A stretch of 64,000 nucleotides of DNA from Gordonia heveisoli (GCF_030315745.1 NZ_JASXSH010000018.1:29127-93126), one strand, 5' to 3'. Counted from the first letter of the stretch, positions 18,268 to 27,047 are shown. Numbers and translations: made by a program. The notes: generated by a model not told the origin, from the sequence alone.

Positions 18268-18774
18268 ATGGGCACGATTCTGGTTGTCTATGCCAGCGCT
18301 GACGGATCCACTGCGGAGGTGGCGCAGCGGTTGGGGGAGCACCTGGAGGCGGCGGGTCGGCAGGTCACCGTCTCGCCGGTGGCCGACGACCCCGATCCGG
18401 CGCTCTTCGATCTGGTCGTGGCGGGCAGCGCGATCCACGATGGTGCGTTCCTGCCGGATTTCACCGCCTTCGTCGACGCGCACGCCGATCGACTTCGCAG
18501 TCGGCCGGTGTGGTTGTTCTCGCTCGGGATGGGGCCCGCCCTGCGTGGCCCGATCGGGGCGATCTTTCGGGGCAAAGTGCCGCCGGAGATCGGCAAGGTG
18601 CGAGATCAGTTGGGGGCGGGCGACTATCACCAGTTCGGTGGCCGCTTCGATGTGCCACCGGACCGCGGGGTTCGGGTGGTGATGTGGTTGATGGGGGCCA
18701 AGCCCGGCGATCATCGTGATTGGTCGGAGGTGGCGCAGTGGGCGGACACCATCGCCGCCGCGGCGGCCGGCTAG
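18268..18774 (+). CDS. Flavodoxin-like protein
   Basis: A 168-residue protein with a flavodoxin N-terminus: ILVVYASADGSTAEVA supplies the FMN phosphate loop, and DLVVAGSAIHDGAF forms the next strand and loop. This pattern is shared with flavodoxins and HemG-type protoporphyrinogen oxidases, and actinobacterial flavodoxin-domain proteins of this size are common. It is probably cytoplasmic and FMN-binding, with an unknown redox partner. It stands alone between opposite-strand genes, so context gives no function. The ATG is the first codon before the conserved strand. Confidence 0.75.
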   Translation: MGTILVVYASADGSTAEVAQRLGEHLEAAGRQVTVSPVADDPDPALFDLVVAGSAIHDGAFLPDFTAFVDAHADRLRSRPVWLFSLGMGPALRGPIGAIFRGKVPPEIGKVRDQLGAGDYHQFGGRFDVPPDRGVRVVMWLMGAKPGDHRDWSEVAQWADTIAAAAAG

Positions 18775-18793
18775 GTCCCGGCGCGGAGCGAAG

Positions 18794-19471
18794 TCAGCCG
18801 CCGAGCAGGTTGACGGCGTTCGCGATGACGAGGCTGAGGATCACGATCGAGAGGATCGACTGTCCGGCCATGGCCGATTTCGCCCATCGTGCGAGTGGCA
18901 TGACGTCGGTGGGGCTGAACGCTGTCGCATTGGTGAGAGCGAGATAGAGGTAGTCGAAGAAGATCGGTCGCCATCCGGGTGCCGCGATGCTCGGGTCGAG
19001 TTGCTGCGGGAACGCCAGGTCGGGGTGGCGACGTGGTCGCAGATGACGGTTGACCGGACCGCCGCTGTCGAGTTCCCAGTACAGGAATGCGAACGCGATG
19101 ATGGTCTGCAGCCACACCAGCGCGCCGGAGATGAGCAACTCGGTTGCCTCGGTGGTCTGCGGATTGCCGTGCAGCAGATCCCACACCAGTCGCGCCGCAC
19201 CCCAGGCTGCGCCTGCGGCGATCACTACGACCAGTGCGATCGACAACGCGCGCACCCACCGGCCCGGGCGGTCGATGCGACCCGGGTCGACGACGATCAG
19301 CGCGACCAGCACCGCGCCCTCGATCGTCGGCAGCACCCAGTCGGTACCCGGCGAATAGCGCGACGGCAGCAGGAATGGCACAGCCATCGAGACGAGCACG
19401 AATGCCGATGCCGTCCATCGGCGTTCGGCCCGCGGACGACCATCGGACGCGGCGGCGGGGTCCTCGCTCAT
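18794..19471 (-). CDS. Integral membrane protein (DUF1345-like)
   Basis: A 225-residue protein with five to six predicted membrane helices. The segment DYLYLALTNATAFSPTDVMP followed by a long C-terminal helix resembles DUF1345 proteins, which recall ion-channel pore regions. Function is unknown. ATG 19471 follows GGAAGGA at seven bases. The start overlaps the stop of an 11-codon leader (ATGA), and the leader and promoter are a diverged copy of those of the HNH gene at 28.7 kb, so damage-responsive expression is possible. Confidence 0.7.
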   Translation of the reverse strand: MSEDPAAASDGRPRAERRWTASAFVLVSMAVPFLLPSRYSPGTDWVLPTIEGAVLVALIVVDPGRIDRPGRWVRALSIALVVVIAAGAAWGAARLVWDLLHGNPQTTEATELLISGALVWLQTIIAFAFLYWELDSGGPVNRHLRPRRHPDLAFPQQLDPSIAAPGWRPIFFDYLYLALTNATAFSPTDVMPLARWAKSAMAGQSILSIVILSLVIANAVNLLGG

Positions 19472-19503
19472 GTGGTGTCCTTCCGCACCCCCGCATCGAA
19501 CAT
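19468..19503 (-). CDS. 11-codon leader ORF, remnant of a 13E12/HNH gene start
   Basis: ATG 19503 opens a short frame, MFDAGVRKDTT, that ends in a TGA overlapping the membrane-protein ATG. Its first six codons are identical in product to those of the HNH gene (MFDAGV). It starts six bases after a -10-like CATCGT, so it could be translated from a leaderless transcript and coupled to the next gene. Confidence 0.45.
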   Translation of the reverse strand: MFDAGVRKDTT

Positions 19504-19532
19504 ATATTCACGATGTCGGTGAGGTACGACAA
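19498..19532 (-). promoter_or_regulatory. Captured damage-type promoter with degraded LexA-like box
   Basis: Read on the minus strand, TTGTCGTAC (19532-19524), eight bases, and CATCGT (19515-19510) copy the promoter of the HNH gene at 28712-28734. GAATATATGTTC (19509-19498) is the SOS box of that gene with one mismatch in a conserved arm. Around 50 bp are recognisably homologous between the two places. Confidence 0.6.
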
Positions 19533-19602
19533 TTCTGACCATGAGGGCCGGGCACCGCCGACTGTACCGACTGTGCAGGCTTCGTCGCCTACAGTTCTGA
19601 CC

Positions 19603-20448
19603 ATGGGCAGCATTCAGCGAATAGGTGTGATCGGGGTCCTGGCCGCGATGGTGGTGGCAATCGGGTCGGCGACGGCCGGATTCGCGACGGCCGGGCCGTA
19701 CCCGGTCGTCACCGATGCGGGCGTGGCAGTGACCACCGGCCTTCAACAACCGGGAAGCGTCAGCCCGGCGGGGGCCAACCGGCCTGGCTGCCACGATTCC
19801 CGACACCGCAATCCGGTGGTTCTGATCCACGCGACGGTGCTGAACCAGCAGGCGAATTGGGCATATCTCGCACCGACCCTCGCCAACGCGGGCTATTGCG
19901 TCTACAGCCTCACGTATGGAAAGACCACGTGGAGCGGCAATCTCGCGGCCCTCGCCCCCACCGCGCGATCGGTGCGACAGGTGGGGGAGTTCGTGGAGCG
20001 GGTCCTGGCGAGCACCGGTGCCCGCAAGGTTGACCTGATCGGGCACTCGCAGGGTGGCGCGATCGCCCATCGGGTCACGCTACTGCCCGGTCTGACCGAT
20101 CGGATCGGGACGGTTGTCGGGGTAGCCGCACCCGATGCGACGAACCTGGGCTACCTGGAAACTCTCACCGGGCGACTGCCCGCGGCACGAGCGGGCTGGA
20201 ATCTGCCGTCGACGGTCCACTTCGTCAATCTGGTCACGTTGCTCGACAAGGTCGTCTCGCCGCCGGAGACCTCACTGATGCCGCCGGCACCGAACGTGAC
20301 CAACATTCGGGTGCAGGATGTGTGTCCTCGATCGATTGTCGGCCACGTCGGTATGGCCTACTCGCCGACGGTGGCTGCGCTCATCCGTAACCACCTCGAC
20401 CCGGCGCAGCGGGTGCCGGTGCCGTGTGGTTCGGACTTCCCCAGCTGA
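19603..20448 (+). CDS. Secreted lipase/esterase (class 2 type)
   Basis: A 281-residue exported alpha/beta-hydrolase. A signal peptide (GVIGVLAAMVVAIGSATAGFATA) is followed by the lipase class 2 pattern: NPVVLIHATV for the oxyanion region, GHSQGG with the nucleophile Ser, and NLVTLLDKVVSP near the likely acid. A late His in VGHVGMAYSP completes the triad. Cys residues suggest disulfides. It probably hydrolyses short or long acyl esters outside the membrane. ATG 19603 is chosen because the signal peptide begins there; upstream codons are antisense to the neighbour. Confidence 0.82.
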   Translation: MGSIQRIGVIGVLAAMVVAIGSATAGFATAGPYPVVTDAGVAVTTGLQQPGSVSPAGANRPGCHDSRHRNPVVLIHATVLNQQANWAYLAPTLANAGYCVYSLTYGKTTWSGNLAALAPTARSVRQVGEFVERVLASTGARKVDLIGHSQGGAIAHRVTLLPGLTDRIGTVVGVAAPDATNLGYLETLTGRLPAARAGWNLPSTVHFVNLVTLLDKVVSPPETSLMPPAPNVTNIRVQDVCPRSIVGHVGMAYSPTVAALIRNHLDPAQRVPVPCGSDFPS

Positions 20449-20476
20449 GGTTGCACCTGTCCGACGTAGAGCACGG

Positions 20477-21172
20477 TCAGGGGTGGACGCCGCGCTTGTT
20501 CAGCCAAACCTGGGGGTTGATCTTGGTGCCGTTCTTGTCCCAGACCTCGTAGTGCAGGTGGGGGCCGGTGGACTGGCCACGATTGCCGACGGTCGCGATC
20601 TTCTGACCGGCGCGGACCTTCTGCCCGGCCCGGACGAAGCTCTGGTCGACGTGGCCGAAGACGCCGGTGGTGCCGTCGTCCTGGCGGACCCGGACCCACT
20701 GGCCGAAGCCCGACGCCGGTCCGGATTCGATGACGGTGCCGTCGGTGACGGCGTACACCGGGGTGCCGATGCTGTTGGCGATGTCCACACCATTGTGGCT
20801 GGCGCCCCAGCGTGGGCCGTATCCCGAGGTCACGGTTCCGGTGGTCGGTGCGACGGCGCGGCCCTTGCCCGGCGCCGCCGGATCCTGCGGCAGCAGATTG
20901 CGGGCCAACTCCTCGAGCTGCGGTGGCAGGTTCAGATTGGACGGCAGCACCGGCTTCGGCGCGGGCTGCGCGGTCGCGTGGGCGGCGCCGCCGACGGTGA
21001 GTCCGATCGTGCCCGCGAAGGCTGCGACGACGCCGGCCTTCATCTTGGCGGTCCAGACGCTGCAGGTGGCCGCACGGTGTTGACCGCGACGTCCGGAGCG
21101 GGACGCCGAGTCGAGCAGGACGCGCGTGGCAGGCAGGGTGGAGTTATGGGCAGTCAGTCGGTGTCGAGGCAC
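20477..21172 (-). CDS. M23 family (LytM) metallopeptidase, exported
   Basis: A 231-residue exported protein. A basic N-terminal stretch of about 40 residues precedes a hydrophobic segment (KAGVVAAFAGTIGLTVGGAA). The C-terminal domain is LytM/M23: HNGVDIA gives the first zinc His and Asp, and GPHLHYEV gives the HxH pair. Such proteins cut or help control cutting of peptidoglycan cross-bridges during growth and division. The start at 21172 or an internal ATG 21043 could be used; neither has a strong ribosome site. It is convergent with the lipase gene. Confidence 0.82.
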   Translation of the reverse strand: MPRHRLTAHNSTLPATRVLLDSASRSGRRGQHRAATCSVWTAKMKAGVVAAFAGTIGLTVGGAAHATAQPAPKPVLPSNLNLPPQLEELARNLLPQDPAAPGKGRAVAPTTGTVTSGYGPRWGASHNGVDIANSIGTPVYAVTDGTVIESGPASGFGQWVRVRQDDGTTGVFGHVDQSFVRAGQKVRAGQKIATVGNRGQSTGPHLHYEVWDKNGTKINPQVWLNKRGVHP

Positions 21173-21369
21173 AGCGTTGTCCGTTCATGCGTTTGGTAAC
21201 AGTTTGATATCGGCAAGGACACGGCGAGATTACCCATACCTCCCTGAACTGACGCTGAGAGAATGTCGGATGGTGACCGATGGCACATCGGATGGAGTGG
21301 CTTGCGCACTCGGCCTCCGGTGCAGGCCCGTCGCGGATGTGCAACACGCGCGGGGATCGCCGGAAATCG

Positions 21370-21410
21370 TTGACTCAAGGTGCCCTACCGGTACTGTGTT
21401 GCATATCACA
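21370..21410 (+). promoter_or_regulatory. Promoter and CRP/FNR-like palindrome upstream of the sdh operon
   Basis: TTGACT (21370-21375), 16 bases, then TACTGT (21392-21397) form a good promoter. TGTG-N8-CACA (21395-21410) overlaps the -10 and transcription start, and differs from the CRP-type TGTGA-N6-TCACA by one base. Binding there would repress. The regulator is inferred, not known. Confidence 0.55.
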
Positions 21411-21429
21411 CAGTGATCGGAGGACCGTC

Positions 21430-21720
21430 ATGATTACCGCCGAGATGAATGAGCTCCATCGCAGCATCAAAACGCTTCGGCACCATATCGTGACGCTGAA
21501 GGCGATGTACGGCGATGTGGACGGCGTCAAGAGGATGACCAACGATCTCGATCGGCTTGAGATCGACCTGCATGACTTTGAGCACAAACCGCCTCCGCTG
21601 AAGGCGAGTGCCCACGAAGAAGCGGTCATCTACGTTCCGGACAGCAAGTCGGATGAGTCGGCCTGGCTCGGCGCGCAAGACGAAGGGCTGGGCTTCCATT
21701 CGCGTGAGCGCACGAAGTGA
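21430..21720 (+). CDS. Small conserved protein leading the sdh operon (Rv0250c-like position)
   Basis: A 96-residue, charged, mostly helical protein with no membrane segment or signal peptide. By size and position it corresponds to Rv0250c, the small gene I recall next to Rv0249c-Rv0247c in M. tuberculosis; this is positional memory, not an alignment. ATG 21430 follows CGGAGGACCGTC. Its TGA overlaps the GTG of the membrane-anchor gene, so the two are translationally coupled. It may assist assembly or regulation of Sdh1, but no motif proves it. Confidence 0.65.
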   Translation: MITAEMNELHRSIKTLRHHIVTLKAMYGDVDGVKRMTNDLDRLEIDLHDFEHKPPPLKASAHEEAVIYVPDSKSDESAWLGAQDEGLGFHSRERTK

Positions 21721-22541
21721 GTGCGCCCGCGGCTGAGCGGGATTCGGTCGGGGTCTTCTCATCAGGCCGGGCGCGGCTGGCGGCACGAACTCTCCGGACA
21801 GATCGGTGGTGGCTGTCGCCGCTGCTGACCGTCATCGGTCTGGGCATCTTCGTCGTCTATGCGACGGTGCGGTCCTTTGTCCGCAGCGCCTACTACGTCG
21901 CGGACTATCATTATCTGACGCCGTTCTACTCACCCTGTCTGAGTGAGTCGTGCGTACCGGGGTCCAGTCACTTCGGGACCCCGCTCCCGGAACTCCCGAT
22001 GTGGATCCCGCTCGCGTTTCTCTCGCTGCCGTTTCTCCTGGGCTTCCGGCTGACCTGCTACTACTACCGCAAGGCCTACTACCGTTCGGTTTGGTTCTCG
22101 CCGCCGGCCTGTGCGGTCGCCGAGCCGCACACCCGCTACACTGGCGAGACCCGACTGCCGCTGATCATCCAGAACGCGCACCGCTACTTCTTCTATGCGG
22201 CCGTGATCGTGTCGGTGATCAACACCTACGACGCCGTCGTCGCCTTCCACGGCAAGGACGGCGGGTTTGGCTTCGGGCTCGGCAACGTGATCCTCGTGGT
22301 GAACGTCATCCTGCTGTGGGTGTACACGGTGTCGTGTCACTCGTGCCGACATGTCACCGGCGGTCGACTCAAGCACTTCTCCCGCCATCCGATTCGCTAT
22401 CGGATATGGACTCAGGTCTCGAAGCTCAACACTCGGCACATGCAGTTCGCCTGGATCACGCTCGGCACGTTGATCCTCACCGACTTCTACATCATGTTGG
22501 TGGCCAGCGGCACCATCGCGGATCTGAGATTCGTGGGTTGA
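21717..22541 (+). CDS. sdhC: Succinate dehydrogenase (Sdh1 type) membrane anchor subunit
   Basis: A 274-residue membrane protein with about five hydrophobic helices and conserved His residues that could carry heme or quinone contacts. It sits directly before the flavoprotein and iron-sulfur genes, like Rv0249c of about the same length. It anchors the dehydrogenase to the membrane and passes electrons to menaquinone. A single large anchor instead of separate SdhC and SdhD is the Sdh1 arrangement. GTG 21717 overlaps the upstream stop codon. Confidence 0.82.
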   Translation: MSAPAAERDSVGVFSSGRARLAARTLRTDRWWLSPLLTVIGLGIFVVYATVRSFVRSAYYVADYHYLTPFYSPCLSESCVPGSSHFGTPLPELPMWIPLAFLSLPFLLGFRLTCYYYRKAYYRSVWFSPPACAVAEPHTRYTGETRLPLIIQNAHRYFFYAAVIVSVINTYDAVVAFHGKDGGFGFGLGNVILVVNVILLWVYTVSCHSCRHVTGGRLKHFSRHPIRYRIWTQVSKLNTRHMQFAWITLGTLILTDFYIMLVASGTIADLRFVG

Positions 22542-22594
22542 TCTACCGCACCATACCGCCTGTTGTACAAACGATTTGAGGGAGTCGCCGGCAG

Positions 22595-24523
22595 ATGACC
22601 GAACCGGAACGTTACGAATACGACGTTGTTGTGATCGGTGCGGGAGGTGCTGGTCTCCGGGCGGTGATCGAGGCCCGTGAGAAGGGCTATTCCGTTGCGG
22701 TGGTGTGTAAGTCGCTGTTCGGCAAGGCGCACACGGTAATGGCCGAGGGTGGTTGCGCGGCCTCGATGGGTAATGCGAATTCCAAGGACAACTGGAAGAC
22801 GCACTTCCAGGACACGATGCGCGGTGGGAAGTTCCTGAACAACTGGCGGATGGCCGAACTCCACGCGAGGGAAGCGCCGGACCGGGTGTGGGAGTTGGAG
22901 ACCTACGGCGCGCTGTTCGACCGCACCGCAGACGGACGGATCGCCCAGCGCAACTTCGGGGGCCACACCTATCCGCGGCTGGCCCACGTCGGCGACCGGA
23001 CCGGGCTGGAATTGATCCGGACGATGCAGCAGAAGATCGTCTCGCTGCAGCAGGAGGACTACGCCGAGTCCGGCGACTACGAGTCGCGGATCAAGGTGTT
23101 CGCCGAATGCACCATCACCGAACTGCTCAAGGACGGCGACGCCATCGCCGGCGCCTTCGGATACTGGCGGGAATCCGGACGATTCATCGTCTTCGAGGCG
23201 CCGTCGGTCGTCGTCGCAACCGGTGGAATCGGCAAGTCGTTCAAGGTGACATCGAACTCGTGGGAGTACACCGGCGACGGTCACGCACTCGCACTTCGTG
23301 CCGGCGCGAGTTTGATCAATATGGAATTCATCCAGTTCCATCCGACCGGAATGGTCTGGCCGCCGAGCGTGAAGGGAATCCTCGTCACCGAGGGGGTTCG
23401 TGGTGACGGTGGTGTCCTGAAGAACACCGACGACAAACGATTCATGTTCGACTACATCCCCCCGGTGTTCAAAGGGCAGTATGCCGAGACCGAAGAAGAG
23501 GCCGACAAATGGCTCGCCGACAACGACAGTGCGCGTCGCACACCGGATCTCCTCCCGCGCGATGAAGTGGCCCGGGCCATCAACGAGGAGGTCAAGGCCG
23601 GTCGCGGGACCGAACACGGTGGGGTCTTCCTCGATATCGCATCCCGGATGCCCGCCGAGGAAATCATCAGACGACTGCCATCCATGCATCACCAGTTCAA
23701 AGAGCTTGCCGACGTGGACATCACGAAGGAGCCCATGGAGGTCGGCCCGACGTGCCACTACGTGATGGGTGGGATCGAGGTGGACCCCGACACCGCGTCG
23801 TCGCGGGTGCCGGGACTGTTCGCGGCCGGTGAGTGTTCGGGCGGAATGCACGGATCGAATCGGTTGGGCGGCAACTCATTGTCGGATCTTCTGGTGTTCG
23901 GCAGGCGCGCCGGGCTGGGGGCGGCATCATACGTCGGCTCGCTGGATCGGCGGCCGACGATCTCGCAGGACGACATCGATCGAGCCGCTCGGTATGCGTT
24001 GGCGCCGTTCGATCCACCCGCCGAGGGGAAGCCGGAGAATCCGTACACCCTGCACATGGACCTCCAGCAGTCGATGAACGATCTGGTGGGGATCATCCGC
24101 AAGGAGAACGAGATGCGGGAGGCCCTGGGTGTGCTCGCCGAGCTGCGAAAACGGCTCGGCAGCATGCAGGTCGAGGGGCACCGTCAGTTCAACCCGGGCT
24201 GGCATCTGGCCATCGACCTACGAAACATGCTGCTGGTCAGTGAATGCGTGGCCAAGGCGGCACTCATGCGGACCGAGAGCCGTGGCGGACACACCCGCGA
24301 CGACCACCCGGCGATGGACCCGGCGTGGCGCAACACTCTGTTGGTGTGCACCGCCGACACACGGGCCAACGCGCCGGTACCCGACGTCGACGTCGTCGCC
24401 GAGGAACAGATACCGATGCGGCCGGACCTGCTCGAGGTGTTCGACTACGCGGAGATCGAGAAGTATTACTCCGCGGCCGAGATCGCCGGGCATCCGGACG
24501 CCGCGGGGAAACGGGAGAACTGA
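22595..24523 (+). CDS. sdhA: Succinate dehydrogenase flavoprotein subunit
   Basis: A 642-residue FAD subunit. The dinucleotide fold is DVVVIGAGGAGLRAVIEA, and the covalent-FAD histidine region is HTVMAEGGCAASMGN. Substrate-site motifs include QFHPTGM and the late GGNSLSDLLVFGRRAG. It oxidises succinate to fumarate and passes electrons to the iron-sulfur subunit. Length and gene order match Sdh1 of mycobacteria (Rv0248c). GGAG lies 11 bases before ATG 22595, 53 bases after the anchor gene, in one operon. Confidence 0.95.
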   Translation: MTEPERYEYDVVVIGAGGAGLRAVIEAREKGYSVAVVCKSLFGKAHTVMAEGGCAASMGNANSKDNWKTHFQDTMRGGKFLNNWRMAELHAREAPDRVWELETYGALFDRTADGRIAQRNFGGHTYPRLAHVGDRTGLELIRTMQQKIVSLQQEDYAESGDYESRIKVFAECTITELLKDGDAIAGAFGYWRESGRFIVFEAPSVVVATGGIGKSFKVTSNSWEYTGDGHALALRAGASLINMEFIQFHPTGMVWPPSVKGILVTEGVRGDGGVLKNTDDKRFMFDYIPPVFKGQYAETEEEADKWLADNDSARRTPDLLPRDEVARAINEEVKAGRGTEHGGVFLDIASRMPAEEIIRRLPSMHHQFKELADVDITKEPMEVGPTCHYVMGGIEVDPDTASSRVPGLFAAGECSGGMHGSNRLGGNSLSDLLVFGRRAGLGAASYVGSLDRRPTISQDDIDRAARYALAPFDPPAEGKPENPYTLHMDLQQSMNDLVGIIRKENEMREALGVLAELRKRLGSMQVEGHRQFNPGWHLAIDLRNMLLVSECVAKAALMRTESRGGHTRDDHPAMDPAWRNTLLVCTADTRANAPVPDVDVVAEEQIPMRPDLLEVFDYAEIEKYYSAAEIAGHPDAAGKREN

Positions 24524-24524
24524 G

Positions 24525-25271
24525 ATGGGCTACGACGCGAAGTTCCGGGTGTGGCGCGGAGACGGCGACGGTGGCGGCCTGCAGGACTACACCGTGCTCG
24601 TCAACGACGGTGAGGTGGTGCTCGACATCATTCACCGCATACAGGCGACTCAGGCGTCCGACCTGGCCGTGCGGTGGAACTGCAAGGCGGGGAAATGTGG
24701 TTCCTGTTCAGCCGAGGTGAACGGTCGTCCGCGGCTGCTGTGTATGACCCGGATGTCGACGTACACCGCGGACGAAGTCATCACGGTGACACCGATGCGG
24801 ACGTTTCCGGTGATCCGCGACCTTGTCACCGATGTCTCCTTCAATTATGCGAAGGCCCGCGAGATCAAAGCTTTCACCCCGCCGCCGGGACTGGGGCCGG
24901 GGGAGTACCGCATGCAGCAGGTCGACGTGGAGCGGTCGCAGGAATTCCGCAAGTGCATCGAATGCTTCCTGTGCCAGAACACCTGCCACGTGGTCCGCGA
25001 CCACGAGGAGAACAAAGCCGCCTTCGCCGGCCCGCGCTATCTGATGCGCATCGCGGAACTGGATATGCACCCACTCGACGTCGCCGAACGTCGGGACACC
25101 GCGCAAGCCGAACACGGTCTCGGCTTCTGCAACATCACCAAATGCTGCACTGAGGTATGTCCGGAGAACATCAAGATCACCGACAACGCCCTGATCCCGA
25201 TGAAGGAACGCGTCGTCGACCGCAAATACGACCCACTGGTGTGGCTGGGGAACAAGCTGTTTCGGCGGTAG
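24525..25271 (+). CDS. sdhB: Succinate dehydrogenase iron-sulfur subunit
   Basis: A 248-residue iron-sulfur subunit. Cys53, Cys58, Cys61 and Cys73 fit the [2Fe-2S] ligands. CIECFLCQNTCH and CNITKCCTEVCPENI supply the [4Fe-4S] and [3Fe-4S] clusters. It relays electrons from FAD to the quinone site. ATG 24525 lies one base after the sdhA stop. The last 15 codons plus trailing bases recur in diverged form at 27048-27096, downstream of two unrelated genes. Confidence 0.95.
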   Translation: MGYDAKFRVWRGDGDGGGLQDYTVLVNDGEVVLDIIHRIQATQASDLAVRWNCKAGKCGSCSAEVNGRPRLLCMTRMSTYTADEVITVTPMRTFPVIRDLVTDVSFNYAKAREIKAFTPPPGLGPGEYRMQQVDVERSQEFRKCIECFLCQNTCHVVRDHEENKAAFAGPRYLMRIAELDMHPLDVAERRDTAQAEHGLGFCNITKCCTEVCPENIKITDNALIPMKERVVDRKYDPLVWLGNKLFRR

Positions 25272-25285
25272 GCGAAGATAGTTGC

Positions 25286-26170
25286 TCAACCGTCGAATCG
25301 GCCGGACAACCGTTGGACACCGCGGAACAGGGCCCCGTGATCGAGACCGCCGTCGCCGTTGGCGCGTGCCGAGGCCATCAACGTCGCCATCAACGAGCCC
25401 ACGGGGATGACCACCCCGGCCTCGCGGGCCGCGGTGGTGACGATCCCGAGGTCCTTGTGGTGCAGGTCGATCCGGCCGCCGGGCTCGAAATCACGGCCGA
25501 TCATGCGGGCTGCCTTGTGGTCGAGGACCGCTGACCCGGCCAATCCGCCTGCGAGTACCCGCACCGCCGTCGAGGTGTCGACCTGATGGGCTTCGAGGAA
25601 CACCATCGCCTCCGCCAGTGCCTCGATGTTGGCTGCGACGATCAGTTGATTGGCGGCCTTCACGGTCTGCCCGCTGCCGCTCGGGCCGACGTGTGCCACG
25701 GTGCGACCGACAGCGTCGAGGACGGGTGCGACGGCCGCAAAGGCGTCGGCGGAACCGCCGATCATGATCGACAACGAGCCCGCCACCGCACCCTCCTCAC
25801 CGCCGGAGACGGGCGCGTCGAGGAACACGAGGCCGCGGTCACGGGCCAGGTCGGCCATCCGGATCGCGACATCGGGCCGGATGGTCGAGAAATCGATGAT
25901 CGTCGTACCCGCCGCAGCGTGGGCGAAGACCCCGTCGTCGCCGGTGAGGACCAATTCCACATCGCTGGAGTCGGGGACGTTCAGCATGACAATATCCGTG
26001 GTCGATACGGCCTCGGCGATGGAGACCGCCGCCGTACCGCCGGCTTTCACCAGATCGGCTGTGCGCGAGAGGGTTCGGTTGTATCCGATCACGGTGTGCC
26101 CGGCGCGCACCAGATTGATCGACATCGGACTGCCCATGACGCCGAGTCCGATGAATGCGATTGTGGCCAT
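25286..26170 (-). CDS. garR: 2-hydroxy-3-oxopropionate (tartronate semialdehyde) reductase
   Basis: A 294-residue beta-hydroxyacid dehydrogenase. The N-terminal Rossmann motif is FIGLGVMGSPM. APVSGGEEGA forms the substrate loop, and the catalytic lysine is in GSGQTVKAANQ. The family reduces tartronate semialdehyde to glycerate with NAD(P)H. A hydroxypyruvate isomerase-like gene lies 29 bases upstream in the same direction. Together they fit the glyoxylate-to-glycerate branch, although glyoxylate carboligase is not in the window. The pair lies between two copies of the sdhB tail, suggesting insertion. Confidence 0.82.
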   Translation of the reverse strand: MATIAFIGLGVMGSPMSINLVRAGHTVIGYNRTLSRTADLVKAGGTAAVSIAEAVSTTDIVMLNVPDSSDVELVLTGDDGVFAHAAAGTTIIDFSTIRPDVAIRMADLARDRGLVFLDAPVSGGEEGAVAGSLSIMIGGSADAFAAVAPVLDAVGRTVAHVGPSGSGQTVKAANQLIVAANIEALAEAMVFLEAHQVDTSTAVRVLAGGLAGSAVLDHKAARMIGRDFEPGGRIDLHHKDLGIVTTAAREAGVVIPVGSLMATLMASARANGDGGLDHGALFRGVQRLSGRFDG

Positions 26171-26199
26171 GGTGATCCTTTGCGGTTGGTCGTCTGTCG

Positions 26200-27006
26200 T
26201 CAGGGGTCGCGCGGGGGCGACGCCGGAAATTCCGGTATCCAGTCGAACGGGTCGGGACGCGTCGCACGGTACTCGAGGCTGATCCAGCCGGGATACGACT
26301 GCGCGTCGAGGGCGGCGATATGCGCGGCGAGATCTGACGTTCCGGTGCCCGGTTCACCGCGACCGGGGGCGTCCGCGACCTGGATGTGACCGATACGGTC
26401 GGCGAACTGGACGATCACACGCTCGACGTCGTCGCCGTTGATCGTCAGGTGATACAGATCGGCGAGGAGTGTCACGTTGTCGACGTGGTGGTCACGGCGG
26501 ACGCGATCCCCGACGGCGACCGCGTCGGCAGCACGTGTCAGTGGGTAGGTAGGTATTCCGCTGATCGGTTCGACGAGGATGTCGGCGCCGATGGTCGCGG
26601 CGGCCCGGGCGGCGACGGCGAGATTCTCCGCGGCGAGCTCGTCCTGGGCGTCGACGTCGAGGCCTTCGAGTCGGTTCCCGTACAGCGCATTGAAACCCAC
26701 GGTGCCCAGCTGTCCGCCGATCCCGATCGCGACCTCGACACTGTCGGTGAACTCGCGCGAGGTCTGCGGATGGGATAGCAGCCCACGGTCCCCGGCCGCC
26801 AGGTTTCCGGCCGCCAGATTCAGATGCGTGAGGCGAACACCCGCGTCGTCGATTGCCGCGACGAAGGCGGTCACCTCCCGATCGGACGGGACCGCGGAGC
26901 TGAAGGGCCACCAGAACTCGACGGCGCCGAAGCCGGCGTCGCGCGCTGCCTGCGGTCGTCGCAGGAGCGGGAGGTCGGCGAACAGGATCGAGCAGTTGAC
27001 GGTCAA
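26200..27006 (-). CDS. hyi: Hydroxypyruvate isomerase family protein (TIM barrel)
   Basis: A xylose-isomerase-like TIM barrel of about 268-273 residues. LTVNCSILFADLPLLRRP is typical of Hyi, and metal-ligand positions are seen in ILVEPISG, LLADLYHL and HIQVADAPGRGEPG. It would interconvert hydroxypyruvate and tartronate semialdehyde, feeding the neighbouring reductase. The start is odd: TTG 27006 lies 21 bases after a perfect AAGGAGG, while the codon at ideal spacing (27021) is ATC, reading I-D-I-R-R-L-T-V-N. Either ATC is used, TTG is used, or the sequence has a base change. Confidence 0.8.
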   Translation of the reverse strand: MTVNCSILFADLPLLRRPQAARDAGFGAVEFWWPFSSAVPSDREVTAFVAAIDDAGVRLTHLNLAAGNLAAGDRGLLSHPQTSREFTDSVEVAIGIGGQLGTVGFNALYGNRLEGLDVDAQDELAAENLAVAARAAATIGADILVEPISGIPTYPLTRAADAVAVGDRVRRDHHVDNVTLLADLYHLTINGDDVERVIVQFADRIGHIQVADAPGRGEPGTGTSDLAAHIAALDAQSYPGWISLEYRATRPDPFDWIPEFPASPPRDP

Positions 27007-27047
27007 TCTGCGGATATCGATGCCGCGCCTCCTTGATCTATGGCAGC

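Noticed and set aside
19514..19535. TGTCGGTG on the plus strand upstream of the lipase gene
   Set aside because: No TAnnnT follows after eight bases; it is the complement side of the captured minus-strand promoter.
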